Origin: Salinisphaera sp. UBA6602
GTDB taxonomy: Bacteria > Pseudomonadota > Gammaproteobacteria > Nevskiales > Salinisphaeraceae
DNA length: 9,192 bases
Assembly: GCA_002433465.1 (NCBI GenBank)
Contig: DJIE01000236.1
Coordinates: 1 to 9,192 of the forward strand
Reading direction: 5' to 3'
Made by a program: the position numbers and the translations under genes. Positions 1 to 5,908 of the stretch are shown one piece after another. The notes under the pieces are model-generated. The model was given only the letters and a program-made list of their open reading frames with translations, did not search any database and was not told the DNA's origin. Position 1 is the first letter of the stretch; every line of letters starts with the position of its first letter.

Positions 1-885
<885 letters not shown>

Positions 886-946
886 GAACCCTCGTCGTCT
901 GGCCCGATCGAAGCGCCGCGAACATCGCGCGCGGTGCAAAACGGGC

Positions 947-976
947 ATGATACCGCAGGCCTTGTCTGCCTTTCAG
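947..976 (-). promoter_or_regulatory. Candidate sigma-70 promoter for secA
   Basis: Read on the - strand, CTGAAA (4 of 6 matches to TTGACA) is followed after 18 bases by TATCAT (5 of 6 matches to TATAAT). The predicted start would fall near position 940, about 55 bases before the secA ATG. No transcript data support it; it is the best-looking match in the spacer. Confidence 0.35.
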
Positions 977-1030
977 TGACGACAGCCGAATACGGCTGCT
1001 ACGCTTTGGACAATCCGTTTGCGTCGGCCT

Positions 1031-1038
1031 GGAAAGAG
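1031..1038 (+). promoter_or_regulatory. Ribosome binding site of dciA
   Basis: GGAAAGAG sits one base before the ATG at 1040, with its GGAAAG core three bases further upstream. It supports this ATG over the upstream in-frame TTG at 1019. Confidence 0.55.
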
Positions 1039-1039
1039 C

Positions 1040-1489
1040 ATGGGGACGACACCGCAATCAATCCAGTCCCTGCTGCATACAGCGACCCCGGATATTGCCG
1101 ATCTGATCGGACGGGCGCGTTTTCTCGAGCGCATGCGCCAGTCGCTGCTGGAAATTCTGCCGGAAGCCGCAGGCCCGCACGTACGCGTCGCGGCCTATGA
1201 AGGCTATCGTCTGCGCCTGCACGTCACCCACGCCGGGTGGGCGACCCGGCTACGCTATATGCAGCCGGCGATCGTACAGGCACTCGCACAGCGCATGCGC
1301 CTGCATATCGAAGGTGTCGAAATCAAGGTACGCCCCGACCTGACGCCCGCGCCGCCACCCGAGGCGGTGCGCACGATCAGCGATACCGCACGGGCGCATC
1401 TGCGCCGCAGCGCGTCCTATATCGCCGACAAACAGCTCGCCGACGCGCTCGCGCGCCTGGCCGAAGCCGGGCGCCGCGACGACGGCTAG
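1040..1489 (+). CDS. dciA: DciA family (DUF721) replicative-helicase loader protein
   Basis: The product is a 149-residue DUF721/DciA protein. DciA proteins bind the replicative helicase DnaB and help load it in bacteria that lack the phage-derived DnaC loader; this function comes from family knowledge. Seen: a compact N-terminal alpha/beta domain (residues about 1-105) with the family's signature around a conserved tryptophan, HVTHAGWATRLRYMQPAIVQ, then a Pro/Ala-rich link (TPAPPPEA) and a short basic helical tail. This agrees with the KH-like domain plus flexible tail described for the family. The ATG at 1040 has GGAAAGAG four bases upstream; an in-frame TTG at 1019 has no such site and was not chosen. 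The gene runs against all its neighbours, divergent from secA and convergent with lpxC, with stop codons only 9 bases apart. A DUF721 gene beside lpxC and secA is also known in Pseudomonas. Confidence 0.85.
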   Translation: MGTTPQSIQSLLHTATPDIADLIGRARFLERMRQSLLEILPEAAGPHVRVAAYEGYRLRLHVTHAGWATRLRYMQPAIVQALAQRMRLHIEGVEIKVRPDLTPAPPPEAVRTISDTARAHLRRSASYIADKQLADALARLAEAGRRDDG

Positions 1490-1498
1490 CCCGCTTGT

Positions 1499-2416
1499 CT
1501 ACGCAGCCGCGACGGGGCGGGCGTTGATATAGGAAATCGGGGAATCCTCGATATCCTCGTAGGTGACCTCTTCCCAGGCTTTTTCTTCCGACAGCAGCGC
1601 GCGCAGCAGCTTGTTGTTGAGCGCGTGCCCCGACTTGTAGCCGGAATAGCTGCCGATCAGGCCATGGCCCAGCAGATAAAGGTCGCCGATCGCGTCGAGG
1701 ATCTTGTGGCGCACGAATTCGTTGTCGTAGCGAAGACCGTCGGCGTTGAGTACGCGATAGTCGTCGAGAACAACGGCATTATCCATGCTGCCGCCGCGCG
1801 CGAGGTTGTTCGAGCGCAGGAATTCGATATCGCGCATGAAGCCGAAGGTCCGCGCACGGCTGACTTCACGAACGAACGAGGTCGTGGAGAAATCGACGGT
1901 CGCCGACTGAGTGTCGGAATCGAACGCCGGATGGTCGAAGTCGATACAGAAGCTCACCTTGAAGCCGTCGAACGGGTCAAAGCGCGCCCATTTGTCGCCG
2001 TCGGTGACCTGAACCGAACGCTTGATACGGATGAACTTCTTTGGCGCATCCAGCTCCTGAATGCCGGCCGACTGGATCAGGAACACGAAAGGCCCAGCGC
2101 TGCCATCCATGATCGGCAGCTCGTCGGAAGACAGCTCGACGATCGCGTTATCGATGCCCAGACCCGCCATCGCCGACAGCAGATGCTCCACGGTCTGAAC
2201 GCGCACGCCGTCGTCGACAAGCGTGGTCGCCAGCGTCGTATCACCTACCTTGAACGCATCGCCACGGAACTCCTTGACCGGAGTGCAGTCCGTACGACGA
2301 AACACAATGCCCATATCCGCCTGTGCCGGGCGCAGGGTCATATAAACCTTCTGGCCGGTATGCAAGCCGACGCCGGTCGCCCGGATGGGGTTCTTCAAGG
2401 TGCGTTGTCTAAGCAT
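1499..2416 (-). CDS. lpxC: UDP-3-O-acyl-N-acetylglucosamine deacetylase LpxC
   Basis: LpxC is the zinc-dependent cytoplasmic deacetylase that performs the committed step of lipid A synthesis, removing the acetyl group from UDP-3-O-acyl-GlcNAc. The 305-residue product is the usual length. Seen: the zinc ligands His78 ([17 protein letters not shown]), His237 and Asp241 ([11 protein letters not shown]), and the catalytic base His264 ([13 protein letters not shown]). This numbering agrees with the Pseudomonas aeruginosa enzyme as I recall it. The N-terminal TGVGLHTG and central MDGSAGPF motifs are intact. The chosen ATG at 2416 has AAGGA 10 bases upstream; an in-frame ATG at 2446 would add ten polar residues ([10 protein letters not shown]) not found in the family. 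The gene is separated from ftsZ by 279 bases with its own likely promoter, and it ends 9 bases from the dciA stop. In Escherichia coli LpxC is controlled by FtsH proteolysis; the sequence here does not show whether that applies. Confidence 0.98.
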   Translation of the reverse strand: MLRQRTLKNPIRATGVGLHTGQKVYMTLRPAQADMGIVFRRTDCTPVKEFRGDAFKVGDTTLATTLVDDGVRVQTVEHLLSAMAGLGIDNAIVELSSDELPIMDGSAGPFVFLIQSAGIQELDAPKKFIRIKRSVQVTDGDKWARFDPFDGFKVSFCIDFDHPAFDSDTQSATVDFSTTSFVREVSRARTFGFMRDIEFLRSNNLARGGSMDNAVVLDDYRVLNADGLRYDNEFVRHKILDAIGDLYLLGHGLIGSYSGYKSGHALNNKLLRALLSEEKAWEEVTYEDIEDSPISYINARPVAAA

Positions 2417-2426
2417 CGAGTTCTTA

Positions 2427-2431
2427 TCCTT
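2427..2431 (-). promoter_or_regulatory. Ribosome binding site deciding the lpxC start
   Basis: On the - strand AAGGA lies 10 bases before the ATG at 2416. No comparable site precedes the alternative ATG at 2446, so the shorter 305-residue LpxC is favoured. Confidence 0.6.
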
Positions 2432-2462
2432 GTGGCGGTTTGTCATGCTCGGCTTGCCATGT

Positions 2463-2497
2463 CATAAAGCCGTCACCTGACGGTCAGATACTTTATG
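2463..2497. repeat. Nested inverted repeat upstream of lpxC
   Basis: The outer arms CATAAAG (2463-2469) and CTTTATG (2491-2497) are perfect 7-base complements. Directly inside the left arm is a second perfect repeat CCGTCA (2470-2475) and TGACGG (2478-2483). TCAGATA (2484-2490) is left unpaired; its TCAG can alternatively pair with CTGA (2477-2480). The element could be an operator or a folded lpxC leader. Confidence 0.5.
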
Positions 2498-2521
2498 CAC
2501 AGTGGCTTAATTTCGCCTTAA
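2492..2521 (-). promoter_or_regulatory. Candidate lpxC promoter
   Basis: On the - strand TTAAGG (2516-2521) is followed after 18 bases by CATAAA (2492-2497). The -35 matches only 3 of 6 consensus bases and the -10 matches 4 of 6. It lies in the most AT-rich part of the spacer, about 75 bases before the lpxC ATG. The -10 overlaps the DnaA-box match. The call is weak and rests on position as much as on sequence. Confidence 0.25.
2493..2501 (+). promoter_or_regulatory. Perfect DnaA-box consensus match (TTATGCACA)
   Basis: TTATGCACA fits the 9-base DnaA-box consensus TTATNCACA exactly. It lies in the short lpxC upstream spacer and overlaps the candidate -10 element. I noticed no second perfect box nearby, so this would be a single regulatory site, not an origin. 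A chance match somewhere in a window this size is not improbable; its position between genes is what makes it interesting. Confidence 0.35.
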
Positions 2522-2598
2522 CTCGCCGCGTCCTGCTACCGCTCGCGCCCGGAACCCGAAAAAGCCCGGTCCGCAAAGCCGCTTAGATTAACACAGGG

Positions 2599-2636
2599 AT
2601 GCCGGTTGGCAGCGCACGGCTACCGCCAACCGGCAT
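2599..2636 (-). terminator. Strong hairpin downstream of ftsZ, possible terminator or 3' stabiliser
   Basis: ATGCCGGTTGGC (2599-2610) and GCCAACCGGCAT (2625-2636) form a perfect 12-base stem around a 14-base loop. The loop can add three more pairs (AGC/GCT) with a bulge. It starts 59 bases after the ftsZ stop codon. On the ftsZ-sense strand no U-run follows the stem (CCCTGTGTTAATC). On the opposite strand GTTTT follows. It may therefore act as a 3' stability element or block antisense transcription instead of being a textbook terminator of ftsZ. Confidence 0.5.
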
Positions 2637-2649
2637 GTTTTCGACTACC

Positions 2650-2667
2650 GCCGGCCCGCAGGCCGGC
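2650..2667. repeat. GC-rich hairpin just after ftsZ stop
   Basis: GCCGGCC (2650-2656) and GGCCGGC (2661-2667) form a perfect 7-base stem with a 4-base loop, 28 bases after the ftsZ stop. Together with the larger hairpin at 2599-2636 it makes a tandem pair at the presumed 3' end of ftsZ mRNA. No U-run follows it. Confidence 0.45.
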
Positions 2668-2695
2668 TCCGGCAGACGCCCTGCAACCATGGCCT

Positions 2696-3841
2696 TTAGT
2701 CGGCCTGGTTACGCAGAAACGCCGGCACGTCGAAGTAATCCATATCGACCGCGGCGTTCTCGCGCGAGGACTGCTGCGGACGGTTACGGATCACCGTGGG
2801 ACGATCCAGATCCTCGTAGCGCATCTGGCCGCCGGCATCACGCTTGACGGCACGAATGGCTTCGCGCTCTTCGGCCTGACGGCCCAGGCCCGTAGCCACG
2901 ACGGTTACGCAGATTTCGTCGCCCATGCTCGGATCTTCGGCCATGCCGACGATGACTTCGGCGTTGTCCGCGCCCATATCGGCGATGACTTCGTTTACGA
3001 TCTGGAACTCGTGGATGCCCAGGTTCTCGTCGCCCGAGACGTTGACCAGCAGGCCCTGGGCGCCGTGCAGGCTCAGATCATCCAGCAGCGGCGAGGCCAG
3101 CGCGGCTTCTGCGGCTTCGCGGGCACGGTCGTCGCCGACGGCCGTCGCACGGCCCATCATGGCCATACCCTGCACCGACATCACGCGACGCACGTCGGCA
3201 AAGTCGACGTTGATCACACCCGGACGGGTAATCAGATCGGAAATGCCCTGCACCGCGTTGTGCAGCACGTTGTTGGCCGCCTGGAAGGCGTTCTTGAGCG
3301 TGGTCGCCTTGCCCAGGGCGGTGAGCAGCTTTTCGTTCGGGATCACGATCAGCGAATCGACATAGCGACCCAGCTCTTCAATGCCCTGCTTGGCGATTTC
3401 CATGCGACGGCCGCGCTCGAACGGGAACGGCTTGGTCACGACGGCCAGGGTGAGAATGCCCATTTCGCGGGCGATCTCGGCCACGACCGGCGCCGCGCCG
3501 GTGCCGGTGCCGCCACCCATGCCGGCGGTAATGAACAGCATATCCGCGCCTTCGATGGATTCACGAATGCGGTCGCGATCCTCTTCGGCGGCCTGACGGC
3601 CGATGGCCGGATCCGCACCGGCGCCCAGGCCGCGGGTGACGTTCATGCCGAGCTGTACGAGCACATCGGCATCGCAACGCTCCAGATGCTGGGCATCGGT
3701 GTTGGCACAGATGAAGTCCACGCCTTCGATGCCGCCGTTGACCATCTGGTTGATGGTGTTGCCGCCGCCACCGCCGACGCCGATGACCTTGATAATGGCC
3801 TTATCGGTCTTTTGATCTGCAAATTCAAATACTTCAGGCAT
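2696..3841 (-). CDS. ftsZ: Cell division GTPase FtsZ
   Basis: FtsZ is the tubulin-like GTPase that polymerises into the Z-ring on which the divisome assembles. The 381-residue product is complete. Seen: the glycine-rich GVGGGGGN at residues 21-28, NTDAQ at 47-51, the GTP-binding signature GGGTGTGAAP at 109-118, and the T7 synergy loop NVDFADVRR at 211-219, whose aspartates complete the active site of the neighbouring subunit. A short variable linker (about 321-366) precedes the C-terminal conserved peptide YFDVPAFLRNQAD (369-381), which binds FtsA and other membrane tethers. The ATG at 3841 has AGAGGTG four bases upstream. ftsZ follows ftsA after a 101-base spacer with two hairpins, unlike the overlapping genes before it, which suggests separate control of its level. 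The identification is certain. Confidence 0.99.
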   Translation of the reverse strand: MPEVFEFADQKTDKAIIKVIGVGGGGGNTINQMVNGGIEGVDFICANTDAQHLERCDADVLVQLGMNVTRGLGAGADPAIGRQAAEEDRDRIRESIEGADMLFITAGMGGGTGTGAAPVVAEIAREMGILTLAVVTKPFPFERGRRMEIAKQGIEELGRYVDSLIVIPNEKLLTALGKATTLKNAFQAANNVLHNAVQGISDLITRPGVINVDFADVRRVMSVQGMAMMGRATAVGDDRAREAAEAALASPLLDDLSLHGAQGLLVNVSGDENLGIHEFQIVNEVIADMGADNAEVIVGMAEDPSMGDEICVTVVATGLGRQAEEREAIRAVKRDAGGQMRYEDLDRPTVIRNRPQQSSRENAAVDMDYFDVPAFLRNQAD

Positions 3842-3845
3842 GATG

Positions 3846-3852
3846 CACCTCT
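3846..3852 (-). promoter_or_regulatory. Strong ribosome binding site of ftsZ
   Basis: AGAGGTG on the - strand, four bases before the ATG at 3841, is one of the strongest Shine-Dalgarno matches in the window and not embedded in an upstream coding sequence. It fits the high FtsZ level needed relative to FtsA and FtsQ (inference). Confidence 0.6.
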
Positions 3853-3868
3853 ATCTTGGTTGCCGTGC

Positions 3869-3886
3869 TTTTTCCTTGCGGAAAAA
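3869..3886 (-). other. GNRA-capped hairpin in the ftsZ leader
   Basis: On the transcribed strand TTTTTCC-GCAA-GGAAAAA is a perfect 7-base stem closed by the GNRA-type tetraloop GCAA, a loop characteristic of stable RNA hairpins. It lies 16 bases upstream of the ftsZ Shine-Dalgarno, so it would not hide it. A role in mRNA processing or stability is possible; there is no direct evidence. Confidence 0.45.
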
Positions 3887-3898
3887 CTTTTGTGTCGG

Positions 3899-3914
3899 GC
3901 CGGCGACTGCCGGC
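3899..3914 (-). other. GC-rich hairpin between ftsA and ftsZ
   Basis: GCCGGC (3899-3904) and GCCGGC (3909-3914) flank a 4-base loop; as GCCGGC is its own complement they form a perfect 6-base stem. On the ftsA-sense strand it lies 28 bases after the ftsA stop and 12 bases before the GNRA-capped hairpin, whose 5' arm is a U5 run. The pair could act as a partial attenuator or as a cleavage barrier. Confidence 0.4.
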
Positions 3915-3942
3915 AATTGACCGACGTTGATCGAACGCGAAA

Positions 3943-5178
3943 CTAGAAATTCCCCTGGAACCAGGCCTTCATCCGCTCCCAGACCTGCGCAAACGAATTA
4001 TCTTTATTGGAAATATCGATTCCCGGCCGCGGCTGGGAACGGTTACCGAACTCGAGCAGACCCACGCCCGTGGCATGGATCGGATTCTTCACCACATCCG
4101 AAAGTCCCTGCACGCGCTGCGGCGTACCCAGGCGAACCGACATATGGAACACCTCTTCGGCCAGGTCGGTGAGCCCTTCCATCTTGGATGAGCCACCGGT
4201 GATCACCACGCCGCCGGCCAGCAGATCCTCGAAACCGGAGCGCACCAGTTCCTTGTGGATGAGCATGAACAGCTCTTCGTAGCGCGGCTTGATCACCTCG
4301 GCGAGCGTATAGCGCGACAACCGCCGGGGCGGGCGTTCGCCCACGCTCGGTACTTCAATGGCATCGTCGTCCTCGATGAGTTCCGGCAATGCACAGCCAT
4401 AGCGAATCTTGATGCCCTCGGCATGCTGGGTCGGCGTACGCAGCGCGACCGCGATATCGTTGGTCACCTGATCGCCGGCGATCGGGATCACCGCCGTATG
4501 CCGAATCGAGCCGTTGACGAACACGGCGATATCCGAGGTACCGCCGCCAATATCGACCAGGGCGACGCCCAGATCCTTTTCGTCGTCGGAGAGCACCGCA
4601 TAGCTGGACGCCAGCTGTTCGAGCGACAGCTTGGAGACTTCCAGGCCGCAACGGCCTACGCATTTCTGAATATTCTGTGCCGAGGTCACCGCGCCGGTGA
4701 CGATATGCACCTTGGCCTCCAGACGCACGCCGGACATGCCGACCGGCTCCTGGATACCTTCGTTGTCGTCGACGGCGAATTCCTGAGGCAGCACGTGCAG
4801 GATCTTCTGGTCGGCCGGAATCGCGACCGCGCAGGCGGCATCGATCACGCGCTCGATATCCGATTCGGTGACTTCCTTGTTGCGCACCGCCACGATGCCG
4901 TGCGAATTCAGCGAACGCACATGGGCGCCCGAGATTCCGCAGTGCACGGACTGGATCCGGCAGCCGGCCATCAACTCGGCTTCTTCGACCGCGCGACGAA
5001 TGGAATCGGTGGTGGATTCGATATTGACCACCATCCCCTTCTTCATGCCGCGCGACGGCGCACTACCCAGACCAATGATCTCGAGCTTGCCCTCGTTGAT
5101 CTCGGCAACGATACAGGCAACCTTGGAGGTGCCGATATCGAGGCCGACGACGAGATTCTGGTCAGGCCGCTTGCTCAT
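3943..5178 (-). CDS. ftsA: Cell division protein FtsA, actin-like membrane tether
   Basis: FtsA is the actin-family ATPase that tethers FtsZ filaments to the inner membrane and recruits later division proteins. The product has 411 residues, close to the usual 420. Seen: phosphate-1 motif GLDIGTSKV at residues 12-20, phosphate-2 motif DIGGGTSDI at 209-217, the adenosine motif VVITGGSSKMEGL at 324-336, and the FtsA-specific insertion (domain 1C) roughly between residues 84 and 165. The C-terminus (about 397-411, AQVWERMKAWFQGNF) is a short amphipathic helix with two tryptophans and a phenylalanine, the membrane-targeting sequence of the family. The ATG at 5178 has AGGAG and AAAGGTG directly upstream; the frame is open further upstream but that extension runs antiparallel to no family sequence and overlaps ftsQ. 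The start overlaps the ftsQ end by 17 bases. Confidence 0.98.
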   Translation of the reverse strand: MSKRPDQNLVVGLDIGTSKVACIVAEINEGKLEIIGLGSAPSRGMKKGMVVNIESTTDSIRRAVEEAELMAGCRIQSVHCGISGAHVRSLNSHGIVAVRNKEVTESDIERVIDAACAVAIPADQKILHVLPQEFAVDDNEGIQEPVGMSGVRLEAKVHIVTGAVTSAQNIQKCVGRCGLEVSKLSLEQLASSYAVLSDDEKDLGVALVDIGGGTSDIAVFVNGSIRHTAVIPIAGDQVTNDIAVALRTPTQHAEGIKIRYGCALPELIEDDDAIEVPSVGERPPRRLSRYTLAEVIKPRYEELFMLIHKELVRSGFEDLLAGGVVITGGSSKMEGLTDLAEEVFHMSVRLGTPQRVQGLSDVVKNPIHATGVGLLEFGNRSQPRPGIDISNKDNSFAQVWERMKAWFQGNF

Positions 5179-5908
5179 CACCTTTCTCCTGATTGCCGGT
5201 CGCGGCACGCGTGCCGCCGACTGCAAAACCATCGCTGTAGCGCAAATCCACATAGCCGGCATCGGCCAGACGGCTGCGCGCCTGCTCATCACCCAGCGCA
5301 TAGCGCACGAAACGCTGCACGCGGGCATCGATATCGTCGCGGCCCAGGCGCAGCTCGAGCCCATCGGCCAGCTGCGCGCTCCACGAGCCACGCGCGTCCA
5401 ACGCGAGACTATGCAGCTCGACGTCGGAAGCCGCTAGCGTCTTGGCCAGCTTTTGATACATGTTGTAGACCTTCAGGCCCGCCGTATCCGGGCCATGGAG
5501 TTGTACCAGCCCCGCGGGCCGTGTCTGCGCCGACGGCGTAAAAACCTGACCGTCTGCCGCGAGCACGGAGTTTTCGCCCCATAGCGCGACGGGTTCGTGC
5601 TCGCTTACCCGGACGACCACACCATCCGGCCAGTGGCGCGAAACCTTCACTTCGCGCAACCATGCCAGATTACCGAGTTTTGCCTGCAATCCCTCCAAAT
5701 CCACGTCGAAAAAGGAGGCGTCCAGGTAAGGCGCGGCGATTTCCGCGATCCGATCGTCGCTGACATGCACCGCGTCGCCGCTAATATACAGGTGCCGAGC
5801 GGCTTCGCCTTCCGGCTTGATCCCCTGCCAGGTACAGGCTGCCACACCCAGCAGCAAACCTGCGCCCACCAGGGCGTCCCGCCAGCGCTTGGGTTCACGC
5901 CAGTTCAT
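5162..5908 (-). CDS. ftsQ: Cell division protein FtsQ
   Basis: FtsQ is a bitopic inner-membrane protein that, with FtsL and FtsB, links the early Z-ring to the septal peptidoglycan synthase FtsW-FtsI. The product has 248 residues (Escherichia coli 276). Seen: a short cytoplasmic head rich in Arg/Lys/Trp (residues 1-11), one hydrophobic segment (about 12-27, LVGAGLLLGVAACTW), then the periplasmic POTRA domain (about 38-110) with the typical LAWLREVKVSRHWPDGVVVRV pattern split here at LAWLREV and HWPDGVVVRV, and the EHEPVALW hinge into the beta domain (about 110-225). The hydrophobic segment is rather short and ends in VAAC, which resembles a lipobox. The start at 5908 has AGGAG eight bases upstream, inside ddlB, and overlaps ddlB by 14 bases. 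The low conservation of FtsQ means the assignment leans on domain pattern plus position between ddlB and ftsA. Confidence 0.93.
   Translation of the reverse strand: MNWREPKRWRDALVGAGLLLGVAACTWQGIKPEGEAARHLYISGDAVHVSDDRIAEIAAPYLDASFFDVDLEGLQAKLGNLAWLREVKVSRHWPDGVVVRVSEHEPVALWGENSVLAADGQVFTPSAQTRPAGLVQLHGPDTAGLKVYNMYQKLAKTLAASDVELHSLALDARGSWSAQLADGLELRLGRDDIDARVQRFVRYALGDEQARSRLADAGYVDLRYSDGFAVGGTRAATGNQEKGDEQAA
5182..5194 (-). promoter_or_regulatory. ftsA ribosome binding block, repeated at ftsQ
   Basis: AATCAGGAGAAAG on the - strand supplies the ftsA Shine-Dalgarno inside the end of ftsQ, three bases before the ATG. The identical 13 bases occur before ftsQ (5912-5924) with the same 3-base gap to the ATG and in the same phase relative to the upstream gene. 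Confidence 0.6.

Larger units (their letters stand above)
886..1039. promoter_or_regulatory. Divergent secA / dciA intergenic promoter region
   Basis: This 154-base spacer separates two genes transcribed away from each other, so it must hold both leaders. For secA (- strand) a plausible sigma-70 promoter is CTGAAA (971-976) with an 18-base spacer and TATCAT (947-952), giving a leader of roughly 55 bases. For dciA (+ strand) the best candidate is an extended -10 TGCTACGCT (997-1005) without a convincing -35. A perfect 6-base inverted repeat CAGCCG-AATA-CGGCTG (983-998) lies between the two. Promoter calls in GC-rich DNA by eye are weak; that the region holds promoters is inferred mainly from gene orientation. 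Confidence 0.5.
2417..2695. promoter_or_regulatory. ftsZ-lpxC spacer: end of ftsZ unit and lpxC promoter region
   Basis: This 279-base spacer holds no convincing gene. From the ftsZ side it contains two perfect hairpins (2650-2667 and 2599-2636), then a GC-rich stretch, then an AT-richer block (about 2460-2525) that looks like the lpxC promoter. That block contains a TTAAGG / CATAAA promoter candidate, a perfect DnaA-box consensus match (2493-2501) and a nested inverted repeat (2463-2497). The layout suggests that much ftsZ transcription ends here and lpxC starts from its own promoter; this is inference. Confidence 0.5.

Noticed and set aside
1019..1039. TTG start adding seven residues to DciA
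   Set aside because: No ribosome binding site in front; the ATG at 1040 has GGAAAGAG directly upstream.
1484..1491. GGCTAGCC palindrome at the dciA stop as a terminator
   Set aside because: An 8-base palindrome without a loop cannot form a hairpin of useful size, and no U-run follows on either strand.
2414..2446. Longer LpxC start at the ATG at 2446
   Set aside because: It would add ten polar residues before the conserved N-terminus, lacks a good Shine-Dalgarno, and the ATG at 2416 gives exactly the usual 305 residues.
2463..2501. Replication origin in the ftsZ-lpxC spacer
   Set aside because: Only one DnaA-box match was noticed, without a cluster of boxes, an AT-rich unwinding region or dnaA/dnaN neighbours.
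2606..3946. Long + strand open frame of 446 codons opposite ftsZ
   Set aside because: Mirror frame of a strongly conserved gene, His- and Asp-rich as expected for an antisense reading of FtsZ, with no family resemblance.
4255..5541. Long + strand open frame of 428 codons opposite ftsA and ftsQ
   Set aside because: Spans two real genes on the other strand, has no recognisable domain and a low-complexity His/Arg-rich end; an effect of codon bias.
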